Source: Cohnella phaseoli (GTDB lineage: Bacteria > Bacillota > Bacilli > Paenibacillales > Paenibacillaceae). Taken from it: 64,000 bases of DNA. A program made the translations under genes and the position numbers. Below, piece after piece: positions 9,783 to 19,166 of the stretch. The DNA is taken from assembly GCF_003386235.1 (NCBI RefSeq), contig NZ_QRDZ01000005.1:186001-250000 (forward strand). The letters are read 5' to 3'. The notes under the pieces are model-generated. The model saw only the letters and a list, made by a program, of their open reading frames with translations. It searched no databases and was not told where the DNA came from. Numbering within the stretch: the first letter of the stretch is position 1; every line of letters begins with the position of its first letter.

Positions 9783-11087
9783 ATGCGGATGCGCGGCTTG
9801 GGAATTTGGACGGTTGTTCTGCTGTTGCTCGCTTTGTCTGCGTGCGGCTTCGGCAGAAGCGAGGGACAAACTCATTTCGGAGACGGCGCCGGAACCGATC
9901 AGGAAGATCGGAAGGGGACCGTAATCAAGCTCTACAATTTCAAAGTGGAAATGTCCGAGCAGCTTGATGCGCTCGTTAAGCAGTACGCGGTGGAAACCGG
10001 CGTAAATATAGAAGTCGAGACGTGCGGAGGCGGCTGCGATTACGGGGCCGGGCTGAAGACGAAGTTCAACTCCGGCGACAGGCCGGATATTTTCTTCGTG
10101 GCGGGCTATTCCGATCTCGATCTTTTTCAGGAGCATTTGGAAGACTTGACGGACCAGCCGTGGGTGGACGATATGCTGGAACTGACAAAGCCGGCGATTA
10201 CGAAGGATGGCGCGATCTATGGGATGCCGCTCGTAATCGAGGGTTGGGGGTTTGTCTACAATAAAGATTTGTTTAAACGGGCCGGTATTACGAAGCTTCC
10301 GGTGACGCTGACAGAGCTGCGGGATACGGCGATCAAGCTGAAGAGGGCGGGCATACAGCCGTTCGAGAATGGCTACGCGGAGCGGTGGGTCGTCGGCAAT
10401 CATTTGGTGAACGTGGCTTTTGCGTTGCAGCCGGACCCGATTGCCTATGTCGAGGATGTCAGAACGGGGCGGGAGAAGCTGACCGCTAACCCGGTGCTGC
10501 GCAATTGGACCGACTTGATCGACCTGACCGTGGAATTCGGCCAACCGAACCCGCTGCAGACGGACTATACGTCGCAGGTCACCAACTTTGCGGAAGGCAA
10601 AGCTGCGATGATGCAGCAAGGCGTATGGGTGCAGGGAATGATGGACAAGCTCAATCCCGGCATGGACATCGGCTTGCTACCGATGCCGATCAACGACAAG
10701 CGCGAAGCGATGGACAAGCTGCAGGTCGGCGTGCCGAACTATTGGGTCATTAGCCGCAGTTCCAAGGTGAAGCGGGAATCGAAAGCTTTTCTGAACTGGC
10801 TCGTCTCTTCCGCTGAAGGGAGGAAGTTTTTCGCCGATGTCCGATTTATTCCTCCTTTTAAGAGTATCCCCTTCAGTAAGGAGCAGATCGGACCGCTGGC
10901 GGCAGACGTCGAGACCTATATCGAGCAGAACAAAATCCTGCCATGGATGTGGCAGCGCTATCCCGGCTACGAGGCCAACACCTACCAGATGGCCGTCCAG
11001 GTTCAGGCGTACATCGGCAAGCGGATCGGGCGGGAGCAGCTCTTCCAGGACCTTCAGAGCACTTGGGACGATTATTCAGCGGAGTAA
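9783..11087 (+). CDS. second ABC sugar-binding lipoprotein
   Basis: 434-aa family 1 extracellular solute-binding protein with signal peptide and lipobox (LLALSAC, Cys near residue 21) and typical motifs GDRPDIFFVAGYSD, YGMPLVIEGWGFVYN, FAEGKAAMMQQGVWVQG. AGAGGGGCGG precedes ATG 9783; ATG 9789 is possible. A TATAAT at 9721-9726 suggests its own promoter. It has no permease genes of its own, so it either shares the channel encoded at 6694-8428 with different specificity or acts as sensor ligand for the YesM kinase. It differs clearly from the binding protein at 5274. Confidence 0.9.
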   Translation: MRMRGLGIWTVVLLLLALSACGFGRSEGQTHFGDGAGTDQEDRKGTVIKLYNFKVEMSEQLDALVKQYAVETGVNIEVETCGGGCDYGAGLKTKFNSGDRPDIFFVAGYSDLDLFQEHLEDLTDQPWVDDMLELTKPAITKDGAIYGMPLVIEGWGFVYNKDLFKRAGITKLPVTLTELRDTAIKLKRAGIQPFENGYAERWVVGNHLVNVAFALQPDPIAYVEDVRTGREKLTANPVLRNWTDLIDLTVEFGQPNPLQTDYTSQVTNFAEGKAAMMQQGVWVQGMMDKLNPGMDIGLLPMPINDKREAMDKLQVGVPNYWVISRSSKVKRESKAFLNWLVSSAEGRKFFADVRFIPPFKSIPFSKEQIGPLAADVETYIEQNKILPWMWQRYPGYEANTYQMAVQVQAYIGKRIGREQLFQDLQSTWDDYSAE

Positions 11088-11188
11088 GGGAGTGCGCTAA
11101 TTGTTGCGGGGGAGTCGTTGGCTAGTTTGTGGCTAGTTTTTGGCTAGTTTGTAGCTAATTTATGGCCGATTTATGGCTGGTATATGGT

Positions 11189-11500
11189 CTGCGGGACTGT
11201 TAAAGGTGCAGTTGGTGGAGGTTTTGGAGTTGTAAGGGTCTGACGGACCGTTAAAGGTAGAGTAGGCGGAGTTTTTGGAGTTGTAAGGGTCTGACGGACC
11301 GTTAAAGGTGCAGTCGGTGGAGATTTTGGAGTTGTAAGGGTCTGACAGACCGTTAAAGGTAGAGTAGGCGGAGTTTTTGGAGTTGTAAGGGTCTGACGGA
11401 CCGTTAAAGGTGCAGTCGGTGGAGATTTTGGAGTTGTAAGGGTCTGACGGACCGTTAAAGGTAGAGTAGGCGGAGAGTTTGGAGTTGTAAGGGTCTGGTG
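11189..11500. repeat. 51-bp minisatellite, 6 full units plus a partial one
   Basis: The block GTCTGACGGACCGTTAAAGG recurs with its C at 11189, 11240, 11291, 11342, 11393, 11444 and 11495, an exact 51-bp period. Units alternate between two versions (GTGCAGTCGGTGGAG and GTAGAGTAGGCGGAG), giving a 102-bp higher-order dimer. GGTC...GACC forms a small imperfect palindrome in each unit. A degenerate 12-bp GGCTAGTTTNT repeat lies just upstream (about 11117-11180). No gene was seen between 11088 and the CRISPR array. Confidence 0.9.
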
Positions 11501-11556
11501 AACCTTTAGAAATAAATTGGTAGGGATGAATCCAAACGGTCCTTAGATTGTTGTTA

Positions 11557-11612
11557 GTGCGAATTATGGTGCGAATGTGAGGCTCACATGATTTTCCGGG
11601 GGGATTCGCACC
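11557..11612. promoter_or_regulatory. three GTGCGAAT boxes upstream of the CRISPR leader
   Basis: GTGCGAAT occurs directly at 11557-11564 and 11569-11576 and inverted at 11604-11611. The second and third copies extend to 9-bp arms (GGTGCGAAT / ATTCGCACC) around a 27-nt loop that contains the smaller palindrome GTGAGGCTCAC. It could be a protein-binding site for leader function or a cruciform; no known site was recognised. Confidence 0.45.
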
Positions 11613-11738
11613 AGAAAAAGGCGAAATTCCTTGGTGGAAATTTACATTCTGAGTGTGTTAGGCTTGGATTAGATTGTATTTTTGCGTATTTTGGGTACAA
11701 AACGGGTGGTTTCTACGTTTGTAAGTCTCAAAATCGCT
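11613..11738 (+). promoter_or_regulatory. CRISPR leader with candidate promoter
   Basis: AT-richer sequence directly before the first, perfect repeat. TTGGAT at 11664-11669 and TATTTT at 11687-11692 are 17 nt apart, a plausible promoter for pre-crRNA. Leader assignment to this side agrees with repeat decay at the opposite end. Confidence 0.6.
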
Positions 11739-12752
11739 GTCGCATCCCTCGCGGATGCGTGGATTGAAATGTCCGTCAGAACACCGCATTTATCGGACAT
11801 GTGCGTCGCATCCCTCGCGGATGCGTGGATTGAAATGTTCCTAACGCGCTTTGCATTAGATTATATGAAGTCGCATCCCTCGCGGATGCGTGGATTGAAA
11901 TCGATTCTGCTCTATCCATCTCTTGAACAAAGAGTGTCGCATCCCTCGCGGATGCGTGGATTGAAATTTCCTCGCCTTTGAACAGGCTGAATTTGTGTTA
12001 GTCGCATCCCTCGCGGATGCGTGGATTGAAATCGGCATCTGAAAACGAATCGGCTGCCGGATCGCAGTCGCATCCCTCGCGGATGCGTGGATTGAAATGT
12101 CCTCGACTGGTCGCATAGGAGGGGCTTTGATGTCGCATCCCTCGCGGATGCGTGGATTGAAATTTCATGCCCTGCTCGTAATTCTGCGAGGCCATAGTCG
12201 CATCCCTCGCGGATGCGTGGATTGAAATCCTTTGCGGCTTTTGCTCTCAAATGGCTGCTCTGTCGCATCCCTCGCGGATGCGTGGATTGAAATTCCGATA
12301 AGGGCGGCCGTCCAGCAAGATTACGTAGTCGCATCCCTCGCGGATGCGTGGATTGAAATGAAAGAAGGATGGAAAGAGCCGCCCACGGATGTGTCGCATC
12401 CCTCGCGGATGCGTGGATTGAAATTATCAGAGAGTGTTTTACAGAGTCTACCAGATCGTCGCATCCCTCGCGGATGCGTGGATTGAAATTCGACCTGGCA
12501 GATGATAGGCACAAAATACTTGTCGCATCCCTCGCGGATGCGTGGATTGAAATCGGTTGATGTCGACCTCCTGTATCGTGACTTGCAGTCGCATCCTTCG
12601 CGGATGCGTGGATTGGAATACGATGCGACAATCAACATGATATTGCGGCGATCAGTCGCATCCCTCGCGGATGCGTGGATTGAAATTTGCCGCTCCTGTC
12701 AGAGTGCCATAGCCCTTCCAAGGCGTATCCCCCGCAGCTGCATGAACGAAAT
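11739..12752 (+). CRISPR. type I-C-like CRISPR array, 15 repeats plus a degenerate terminal one
   Basis: 32-nt repeats begin GTCGCATCCC and end GTGGATTGAAAT; starts are 11739, 11805, 11870, 11936, 12001, 12067, 12132, 12197, 12262, 12328, 12393, 12458, 12522, 12588 and 12655. Spacers are unique, 32-35 nt. Each repeat holds a perfect 7-bp stem CGCATCC / GGATGCG around CTCGC, and the ATTGAAAT end gives the usual crRNA 5' handle, so transcription is plus. Repeat 14 has two changes and a decayed copy sits at 12722-12752, marking the distal end. The length and form match subtype I-C. No cas gene is present in the 64 kb, so the array depends on Cas proteins coded elsewhere or is a relic. Confidence 0.97.
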
Positions 12753-12776
12753 GCGTCAGCGTCATCGCCAGGAAAA

Positions 12777-12822
12777 TAAAAAAATCCCGAGGCCATCGGT
12801 TCTGATGACCTCGGATTTTTTT
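12777..12822. terminator. bidirectional terminator between CRISPR array and nuclease gene
   Basis: An A-run leads into a long stem (ATCCCGAGGCCATC paired with GATGACCTCGGAT, one bulge) closing with seven T on plus and seven T on minus. It serves both the array and the convergent gene. Confidence 0.85.
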
Positions 12823-12837
12823 ACCTTCTGACAGTTA

Positions 12838-13464
12838 TCACTCGCAAGCGACTCCGTCGCCGTCCCGGTCCAGCTTGAGGGAGTAGCCCGGATCTCCTTT
12901 GCGAAGAGGCGATTTACCGGCTTTGCGTACTTCGGCGCAGCTTGAGTAGACGACGGTTTCCTTTGCGGGAGACGATTTGGCGGGAGGGTTCGCTGTTGCG
13001 GGGCTAGGTTGATCCGGGAACAGCTTTTTGGGCTTTTCAACGATGAACAAAACTTTCGTGCCGTCCTCATAAGCCGATAGTTGATGTCCGACCCAGCTTC
13101 CCGCGCCGCGATTGTCGCGAGATTCGACGTAGGCGACGCTAGCGCCTTTGCCGCCCTCCTGGCACATAGCCATCGGCCATTCGTCCCGATCGTATCCTTT
13201 GCGTGTATCGATGCCGGCCAGCGATTGCTTGCGGTTGTCCCCCGCGCCGCCCCGGTCTATCGTACAGACGCTGGAATAGCCCTGTTCAATTGCCCCAAGA
13301 ATGTGCAGTGCCGTTTCGGGATAGGTGTCGCTAGGGAAAATAAGTTCATGATCATATTCGGTTTGTGCCGCTCCGCTTGTGAGCGTTTTTTGCGACAGTA
13401 CATCGCTGCAACCGGTTAAGGCCAGAGCAAGAACGAGAAGGAAAAGTAAACGCAGTTTGCTCAA
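12838..13464 (-). CDS. NucA/NucB-type nuclease lipoprotein with excalibur domain
   Basis: I choose TTG 13464 because GGAAGGAG sits 8 nt upstream and it begins a lipoprotein signal (lipobox LTGC); the longer open frame adds an unlikely second hydrophobic stretch. The 208-aa product carries the NucB catalytic signature [15 protein letters not shown] and [10 protein letters not shown], known from Bacillus DNA-entry and biofilm-dispersal nucleases, then a Pro/Ala-rich linker and a C-terminal excalibur motif ([10 protein letters not shown]) that binds calcium. It should be a membrane-anchored extracellular DNase. The combination of lipid anchor, NucB core and excalibur is more elaborate than the short secreted NucB of B. 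subtilis. Confidence 0.88.
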   Translation of the reverse strand: MSKLRLLFLLVLALALTGCSDVLSQKTLTSGAAQTEYDHELIFPSDTYPETALHILGAIEQGYSSVCTIDRGGAGDNRKQSLAGIDTRKGYDRDEWPMAMCQEGGKGASVAYVESRDNRGAGSWVGHQLSAYEDGTKVLFIVEKPKKLFPDQPSPATANPPAKSSPAKETVVYSSCAEVRKAGKSPLRKGDPGYSLKLDRDGDGVACE

Positions 13465-13531
13465 GGATGTCGCTCCTTCCAAGATTATCCCTATTACAAT
13501 AGCAGAATTCGCCAGGGAAGAACAGGCGAAC

Positions 13532-13570
13532 AAAAAAAGGCGGAGCAAGGAGCAAAGCTCCCCCTCCGCC
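13532..13570 (-). terminator. terminator of the chemoreceptor gene
   Basis: GGCGGAG pairs with CTCCGCC, with an inner GGAGC / GCTCC stem; on the minus strand it ends in a run of seven T. Confidence 0.8.
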
Positions 13571-13614
13571 TCAATTATGCGTATTCGCAGCTTAATCTAG
13601 GTAAGCGGTTCTAT

Positions 13615-15348
13615 CTACAGTTTGAAGTAACGAATTGAGCCGTTCAACTGACCTACGATGTCTTGCAGCTGCTCCGAAGCGGAGGCGATGTTCTCCGAAA
13701 GGGCAAGCTGTTCCTCCGTAGCCGCGGATATATTTTGGGCTTTGGCCGATATGTCCATCGCGGAGGTAGCGGACGTATCCAGGCTCGCGGATACTTGTTC
13801 GGAGCTTGCGGACATTTGCTCCGTTACGGCCGAAGTATCGTGGAGCTGCCGGGAAATTTGTTTGATCGACGATACGATGGACTCGAAGCCTTGCGCTACC
13901 TCGGACAAGGCGCCGGCTCCTTGCTCACTGCGGGTCACCGTTTCTCTCATATGGGCGGACGCTTGGCCGATTTCGCCGCGCGTATCGTCGATAAGCTGGT
14001 GAATGGCCTGCGCGGATTCCAGGGAAGTCGCGGACAGCTTGCGAATTTCCTGGGCGACAACGGCAAACCCTCTGCCGTGCTCGCCGGCGCGTACAGCCTC
14101 GATCGAAGCGTTGAGCGACAAAATCCCGGTCTGGTTGGCGATGGCGGTAATTTTATCGGTAACCGAGCCGATTTCGTCCGACTTCTTGCTGAGAATGGCG
14201 ACGCTGACGTTCAGGTTGGCGATGGTCGTCGCCATCTGTTCCATCTGCTGGATCAAAGCGGCCAGCATCGTTTTGCCATTGTCGGCCATTTCGTTCGTCT
14301 TCGCCGAATGATCGGAGATGACGTTGGTGCTGTCGGCGATTTTCTGAACGCCGATCGCCATTTCCTCCATGGCCATGTTGGATTCGCGAGCAATGCCCGT
14401 CTGGGTCTCGACAAGCGTAGAAACGAGTTGGATGTTCTCCGCTACGTGACTGGAAGCGGAAGCCGATTCTCTGGCGCTATCGGCCAACTGATTCGATGCG
14501 CTGGCGACTTCTTCGGCATGTCCGGCGATTGCGCCGATAAGCCCTCTCATTTTGCCGATCATGCTATCGACCGAGAGCAGAATTTGCCCTAGCTCGTCTT
14601 TGTCGTATTTGGCCTGAGGCTCGTAGCGCAGATTTCCGTCCGCTACTTGTTTTGTCTTGGCCTGCACAATAGCAACCGTACGGCTGATTTTGCGGATCAT
14701 ATAGAAGCCCAGCGATAACAGCAAAATCCATTCCGTGATCATGATAATATAGGTCATCAAAGTCGTCTGCCCATTATCATCCTTGATCGTTTCAACTTGC
14801 TGCAAAGCATAATCTTCGAGGATTTCTCCGAAATCGTTAATGTTGCCTCGCGCTTCATCAAATTCCCGCTGCAGCTCCGCTTCTTTCGCAATGGAGTAGT
14901 TTCCGGCTTGAATTTGGGCTTCTGTATGCTTGACCCATTCATTAAACATGCGGTCAACCTCTGTAATAGTGTCGCTGATCGATTTGCCGCTATTGGCGTG
15001 GGTGAGATGAGCGATGCCTTGCTCCGTCACGATCTTCAGCGCTTGGTCGATGCGATCGTTCGTTTGTTGCACATTTTCGGCGAAATCGGCTTTGGCCTTT
15101 TCTTTGTCCTCCGGGGATACAAAAGCGGAGCTTAGCTGCTGGTAGGCGGTTAAAGCCTGATACATATCTCTGTCTGCGTTAAGGACAAGAGTGAGCGAGC
15201 GGGTGCTCGTCGCATAAAGCACGTTATCCAGCTTGTTAATATTCGACGCGTTCAGTTGGAGTAAATAAATTCCTGCAGCTGCAAATAAAACTAAAGGGAC
15301 AAGCAGTAAAACGAGCAGCTTGGTCTTGATCGAGATGTTGTTCAGCAT
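13615..15348 (-). CDS. methyl-accepting chemotaxis protein
   Basis: 577-aa chemoreceptor with a transmembrane segment near residues 9-29, an extracellular helical sensor of about 170 residues (four-helix-bundle type), a second membrane segment near 199-220, a HAMP domain and a long cytoplasmic coiled coil with the conserved hairpin tip [19 protein letters not shown]. It would signal to a CheA-CheW complex. It stands alone between the nuclease and chitinase genes with its own terminator; its ligand is unknown. Confidence 0.95.
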   Translation of the reverse strand: MLNNISIKTKLLVLLLVPLVLFAAAGIYLLQLNASNINKLDNVLYATSTRSLTLVLNADRDMYQALTAYQQLSSAFVSPEDKEKAKADFAENVQQTNDRIDQALKIVTEQGIAHLTHANSGKSISDTITEVDRMFNEWVKHTEAQIQAGNYSIAKEAELQREFDEARGNINDFGEILEDYALQQVETIKDDNGQTTLMTYIIMITEWILLLSLGFYMIRKISRTVAIVQAKTKQVADGNLRYEPQAKYDKDELGQILLSVDSMIGKMRGLIGAIAGHAEEVASASNQLADSARESASASSHVAENIQLVSTLVETQTGIARESNMAMEEMAIGVQKIADSTNVISDHSAKTNEMADNGKTMLAALIQQMEQMATTIANLNVSVAILSKKSDEIGSVTDKITAIANQTGILSLNASIEAVRAGEHGRGFAVVAQEIRKLSATSLESAQAIHQLIDDTRGEIGQASAHMRETVTRSEQGAGALSEVAQGFESIVSSIKQISRQLHDTSAVTEQMSASSEQVSASLDTSATSAMDISAKAQNISAATEEQLALSENIASASEQLQDIVGQLNGSIRYFKL

Positions 15349-15431
15349 GTTTTTGTCTCCTTATGACCGGCGTCGGATAGTCTTATGACATATATCGGAT
15401 AAAATGTACAAAATACATAGAGACAGCTTCG

Positions 15432-15473
15432 AAAAAAACTCCTCTACTCCGAAAAGTAACGGAATAGAGGAGT
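15432..15473 (-). terminator. terminator of the chitinase gene
   Basis: ACTCCTCTACTCCG (15438-15451) pairs with CGGAATAGAGGAGT (15460-15473); on the minus strand seven T follow. Confidence 0.85.
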
Positions 15474-15485
15474 CGGTATGCCGGT

Positions 15486-18400
15486 TTAGTCGGAGAGCTT
15501 GAGCGCGCGCAGCATTCTCATAACGGCAACGGTCGCTTGCGCCTTGGTTAGCGTTCCTTTGGGTGCAAGAGCGGTCGGCGATACGCCGTTCATAATGTCC
15601 TCTTTGACCAGAAGCGCCAAGGCAGAGCGCGCGTACGGAGCGACGTCGGAACGATCGTCGAACGGCGACAGCACCTCCGGCGTAGCGTTCGTCTGGGAAC
15701 CGGCAAACTTCATTGCTCGTTCAAGTATGGCTGCCATCTCCTGCCGCGTAATCATTCCCATCGGATCGAAGGTATTCGCCGTTTTGCCGTTGACGATACC
15801 CAGATTCGAAGCGGCACTGATTTCCCATCCATACATGGTGTGACCACCGACGTCCTTGAACGGCGAACCTTTTTCTCCCGGAAGGATCCCCAATCCGTTC
15901 ACGATCAAGGAGACCAGCTCTCCGCGCGTAATATCTTTTTTCGCTCCGAACACTCGGTCGAAGTCCGCGGTAGCAATGTCTCTGGCAACGGCTTTTTCGA
16001 TGTCGTCTTTGGCCCAGGGGAGATTCGCGTCGAGGAACATCGACTGCTTCGCCTGTACGATCCCGTATATGCTGTTGCCCGTTCGTTTCAATTCGGCCGT
16101 CGCCGTTCCATCGGAATGAATGGTGAAGAGGGTCGGCACGTGACGATAAGATTTTGCTTGCGGATCATATAGCACGCCTGACGCAAGCTTTGGATTCACT
16201 TTCGTTTTGCTATCCAAAGTGAATATACGGCTGACATAGACCGATCCGAAATCTTTGATCTCGGCAACCTTATCTCCGGAAGAGACGGCTTCGACCTTAA
16301 ATTCCAGCGGACCGGCAAGCACGGACGCTCCTCTTGCTTTCGCGGCTTCGCGCAAACCGTCTATTGTCGCCTGATCCGGCGTGCCAATCGTAATTCGTAC
16401 GCTGATCACGTCTTCACCGAGCTTTAACGCCCGAATCGGGATGCTGAATTCGACTCCGTTCACGATCAGGGAGAGCAGGCCGGAAGGCCCTTTGTCGCCG
16501 ATTGCCTGAATCACTTCCTTGGAGATCAAAGTCTCCACAGCGGCTGCATCGGATACAACGACAATTTGTGATTTCGCCGATTTAGCTTCCTTGATTGCTT
16601 TGACAGCCTCGTCGGTTTTTAAGCTTACGATCGTCTTGCCGTTTTCCGTCTTCGTCGTCGACTTCAACCGATTGGCGTCAGGGTCGCCGATGCCGCTCGT
16701 ATCCGGTTCGGATGGAGCTCCGCCGCCTCCCCCGCCGCCGCTGCTAGAGGAAGGCGCCGCGGTGGTCGTGACCTGGATTTTATCGGCAGGGGAAATTGCC
16801 GTCGTCTGGCCATTGTCCTTAGCTACTGCGAACACTCGAATTTCATAGGTTGTTTTAGGCGTCAAGCCTGTTATAGTGAAGTCGGTCCCGGTTGTATAAG
16901 TAGTCCGGGTACGGTCCACATAAACCTCATAGCCTGTCGTGTCATCGTCTGGGGAGGCGTTCCAGGCAAGGCCAATCTTGTTCGCTCCTACAGTCGTTGC
17001 TTTCAAACCTGTCGGAGCGGCCAAGCCGATTGACAGATCGTCGGCGATAGCTGTCGTCAGCGTGCGGTTGCGGTCTCCGCTAATGTCCCAGCTCATGACT
17101 CCGGCCAGATCAAGCGATTTGACGAACGAGGTTTTATGAAAGAAAGACTCCGCATCGTCGTAGGAAATATAACGTTTCTTCTCGCTATTATACAAATACG
17201 GAACCTTCGCAACGTCATTCCAATACCTGACGTAACCGTTCTTGTCTACATAGTTTTCTTCCAGGTCGGTGTAATCGAAAGCGAATGTCTCGTAAGTACC
17301 GAATTTCTCTCCGGCAGGTACGTCACCGCCTTCGCACACTTGGAATTGACCCGGCTCTGGACAGTTGAGCCATCCCGGTCCGTAGAACGGTAGACCAAGC
17401 AGGAGCTTATAGGGAGGAACTCCTCCGTCTAAATGCCCTGCGACGCCTCCGGCGACATTAAGCCGCGGTCCTGAATCCTTGGGATGATTCGGGTCGTAGT
17501 AGAGCGGTGCGTTATGGAGGGCAAGTTGCTCCCACTTTCCAGCATAATCGTAGGTCATAATATTAATAAAGTCGAGATAAACCGAGGAATTAGCCAAATC
17601 GGCATTTACGACGAAAGCGTCCGATTGCGCAGAGGCGATCGTAAGTAAGTAGTATTTTCCGTCTACGGTGCCTGCTGCATCAAGCGCCTCGCGAAGGACC
17701 TTCATCATCAGCGGGTAGTTTTCCTTATCCTTTGGATCTCGGGAGTTGTCTGGCTCGCCATCTGCGACGGGATATTCCCAGTCGACGTCAAGTCCGTCCA
17801 GATCGTATTCCCGTAGAAAATCAACCACGGAGTTGGCAAAGGCGCGGCGAGTTTTCTCCTCCATGGCGATACGGGAGAAATGATCCGACCAAGACCAGCC
17901 GCCAACCGATACAATCAGCTTTAAATTTGGGTTGTCGGCTTTCAGGGCATTCAGCCGGGCCATATTATCGATGTCGACTTCCCCGTCACCGATAACCATT
18001 TCTCCATCGAAGACATAGTCGGCTTGAAGCGGAATGTTCGGATTCTGACAAGGACGGCCACTGGAGGAGAAGCCCTTCCAGCATAAATCCGAAAAGGCGT
18101 AATTGATATGGGTTAATTGCGTGACATCAACATCTTCCGGCATGAAATTGCGCTCGAATACGGACCAGGAGGTGTAGTAGGTGACGATGTTGTAATGGCT
18201 TCCCGGTTTAACGATGCGGCTCTCACTGTCTGGCGAGCTCCAGAGCCGATTTTTTGCAATGACCTTGAAGGAATAGGATTGATCTTCCGTCAAGCCGACG
18301 GCGACATAGCGGTTCGAATCGCTAGTGCCGATCAAAGCGCCATCGCGATAAATATCATAGCTGGTAGCGCCGGGCGTTGGCGCCCAACCGAGCATAGCAA

Positions 18401-19106
18401 CTGACTTCGTGGCCGTAATCACCTGAAGATCGTGCGGGGCTTCAAGCTGTCCCAACGTTAAGTTGATTGCATTGCTGGGTGCCGAGACGGCAGGGAGATT
18501 CTGGGCTGAGACGTAGAAAGAATAGACCGCTCCAGTGACCGAAGTATCGACGGGAAACATGTAGCTGTTGGAGCCATCCCATACGCCTGTCTTCCAGCCT
18601 CCGTTGACGTACACGTCATAGCCGTTTGCGCCGGGAGTGCCTTCCCAGTTAAACGTGATGCCGGACTCGGTAACGTCGGTCACTCTCAAGTTGTGGGGCG
18701 GGAGCAAGGGAGGCTCCGGGTAGCCGCCTGGGTCAGCCTCGGTCGTTACGGTAGCGATGTTGCTTTTCAGACCGGTTAAGCCTGCGGTAACGTAGAATGA
18801 GTATTCAGTTTCAGCTTTCAAGCCGCCGATTACTGCCGGTGGTTCTGATATCCATGTATAATACTTGCCGTCTGCTCCGTAGACGTTATAGCCATCATCG
18901 GGAGTATTCCCATCTACCAAATCCCAGGACAAGGTAACGGTGTTATGCGTGAAGCTATCTACCTTAAGATTACTTGGAGGTGAAGTAGCTTCCGCAGAGG
19001 CCGTGGAATCCGGCAAGAACGGTAAACCCGGGGAGAGAATCAAAACAAAGCTCAATATCAGTGCCGTTATTTTCGCGTATGTAACGCGAGAAAGCCGATT
19101 AATCAT
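15486..19106 (-). CDS. GH18 chitinase with FnIII repeats and SLH cell-wall anchor
   Basis: This 1206-aa secreted protein starts with a signal peptide, then three FnIII modules (about 40-295), a GH18 catalytic domain with the signature DGLDVDWEYP near residue 440 (the final Glu is the proton donor) and downstream motifs INIMTYDYAG and GVMSWDISGD, a fourth FnIII, a Ser/Gly linker, a beta-rich domain of unknown fold also seen before SLH repeats in the protein at 34601, and three SLH motifs (about 1020-1200; TRGELVSLI, TRQEMAAIL, TKAQATVAV). It cleaves chitin at the cell surface while held on secondary wall polymer. A perfect cre box lies 47 bp upstream of the start, so glucose repression through CcpA is likely. 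Confidence 0.95.
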   Translation of the reverse strand: MINRLSRVTYAKITALILSFVLILSPGLPFLPDSTASAEATSPPSNLKVDSFTHNTVTLSWDLVDGNTPDDGYNVYGADGKYYTWISEPPAVIGGLKAETEYSFYVTAGLTGLKSNIATVTTEADPGGYPEPPLLPPHNLRVTDVTESGITFNWEGTPGANGYDVYVNGGWKTGVWDGSNSYMFPVDTSVTGAVYSFYVSAQNLPAVSAPSNAINLTLGQLEAPHDLQVITATKSVAMLGWAPTPGATSYDIYRDGALIGTSDSNRYVAVGLTEDQSYSFKVIAKNRLWSSPDSESRIVKPGSHYNIVTYYTSWSVFERNFMPEDVDVTQLTHINYAFSDLCWKGFSSSGRPCQNPNIPLQADYVFDGEMVIGDGEVDIDNMARLNALKADNPNLKLIVSVGGWSWSDHFSRIAMEEKTRRAFANSVVDFLREYDLDGLDVDWEYPVADGEPDNSRDPKDKENYPLMMKVLREALDAAGTVDGKYYLLTIASAQSDAFVVNADLANSSVYLDFINIMTYDYAGKWEQLALHNAPLYYDPNHPKDSGPRLNVAGGVAGHLDGGVPPYKLLLGLPFYGPGWLNCPEPGQFQVCEGGDVPAGEKFGTYETFAFDYTDLEENYVDKNGYVRYWNDVAKVPYLYNSEKKRYISYDDAESFFHKTSFVKSLDLAGVMSWDISGDRNRTLTTAIADDLSIGLAAPTGLKATTVGANKIGLAWNASPDDDTTGYEVYVDRTRTTYTTGTDFTITGLTPKTTYEIRVFAVAKDNGQTTAISPADKIQVTTTAAPSSSSGGGGGGGAPSEPDTSGIGDPDANRLKSTTKTENGKTIVSLKTDEAVKAIKEAKSAKSQIVVVSDAAAVETLISKEVIQAIGDKGPSGLLSLIVNGVEFSIPIRALKLGEDVISVRITIGTPDQATIDGLREAAKARGASVLAGPLEFKVEAVSSGDKVAEIKDFGSVYVSRIFTLDSKTKVNPKLASGVLYDPQAKSYRHVPTLFTIHSDGTATAELKRTGNSIYGIVQAKQSMFLDANLPWAKDDIEKAVARDIATADFDRVFGAKKDITRGELVSLIVNGLGILPGEKGSPFKDVGGHTMYGWEISAASNLGIVNGKTANTFDPMGMITRQEMAAILERAMKFAGSQTNATPEVLSPFDDRSDVAPYARSALALLVKEDIMNGVSPTALAPKGTLTKAQATVAVMRMLRALKLSD

Positions 19107-19152
19107 AGCGTCATTACTCCTCTCTTCATAAACGATTAATGGGATTAATTAA

Positions 19153-19166
19153 TGTAAACGCTTACA
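19153..19166. promoter_or_regulatory. cre (CcpA) operator before the chitinase gene
   Basis: TGTAAACGCTTACA is a near-perfect palindrome matching the CcpA consensus TGNAANCGNWNNCA at every defined position. It sits 47 bp from the start at 19106. A chitin-specific LacI-family regulator could use the same sequence. Confidence 0.75.

Noticed and set aside
11682..12638. Open frames with repeated SLADAWIE or HASARDAT blocks
   Set aside because: Translations of CRISPR repeats and spacers.
13465..13548. Longer N terminus for the NucB-like protein
   Set aside because: The extra part precedes the ribosome site GGAAGGAG and would hide the lipoprotein signal.
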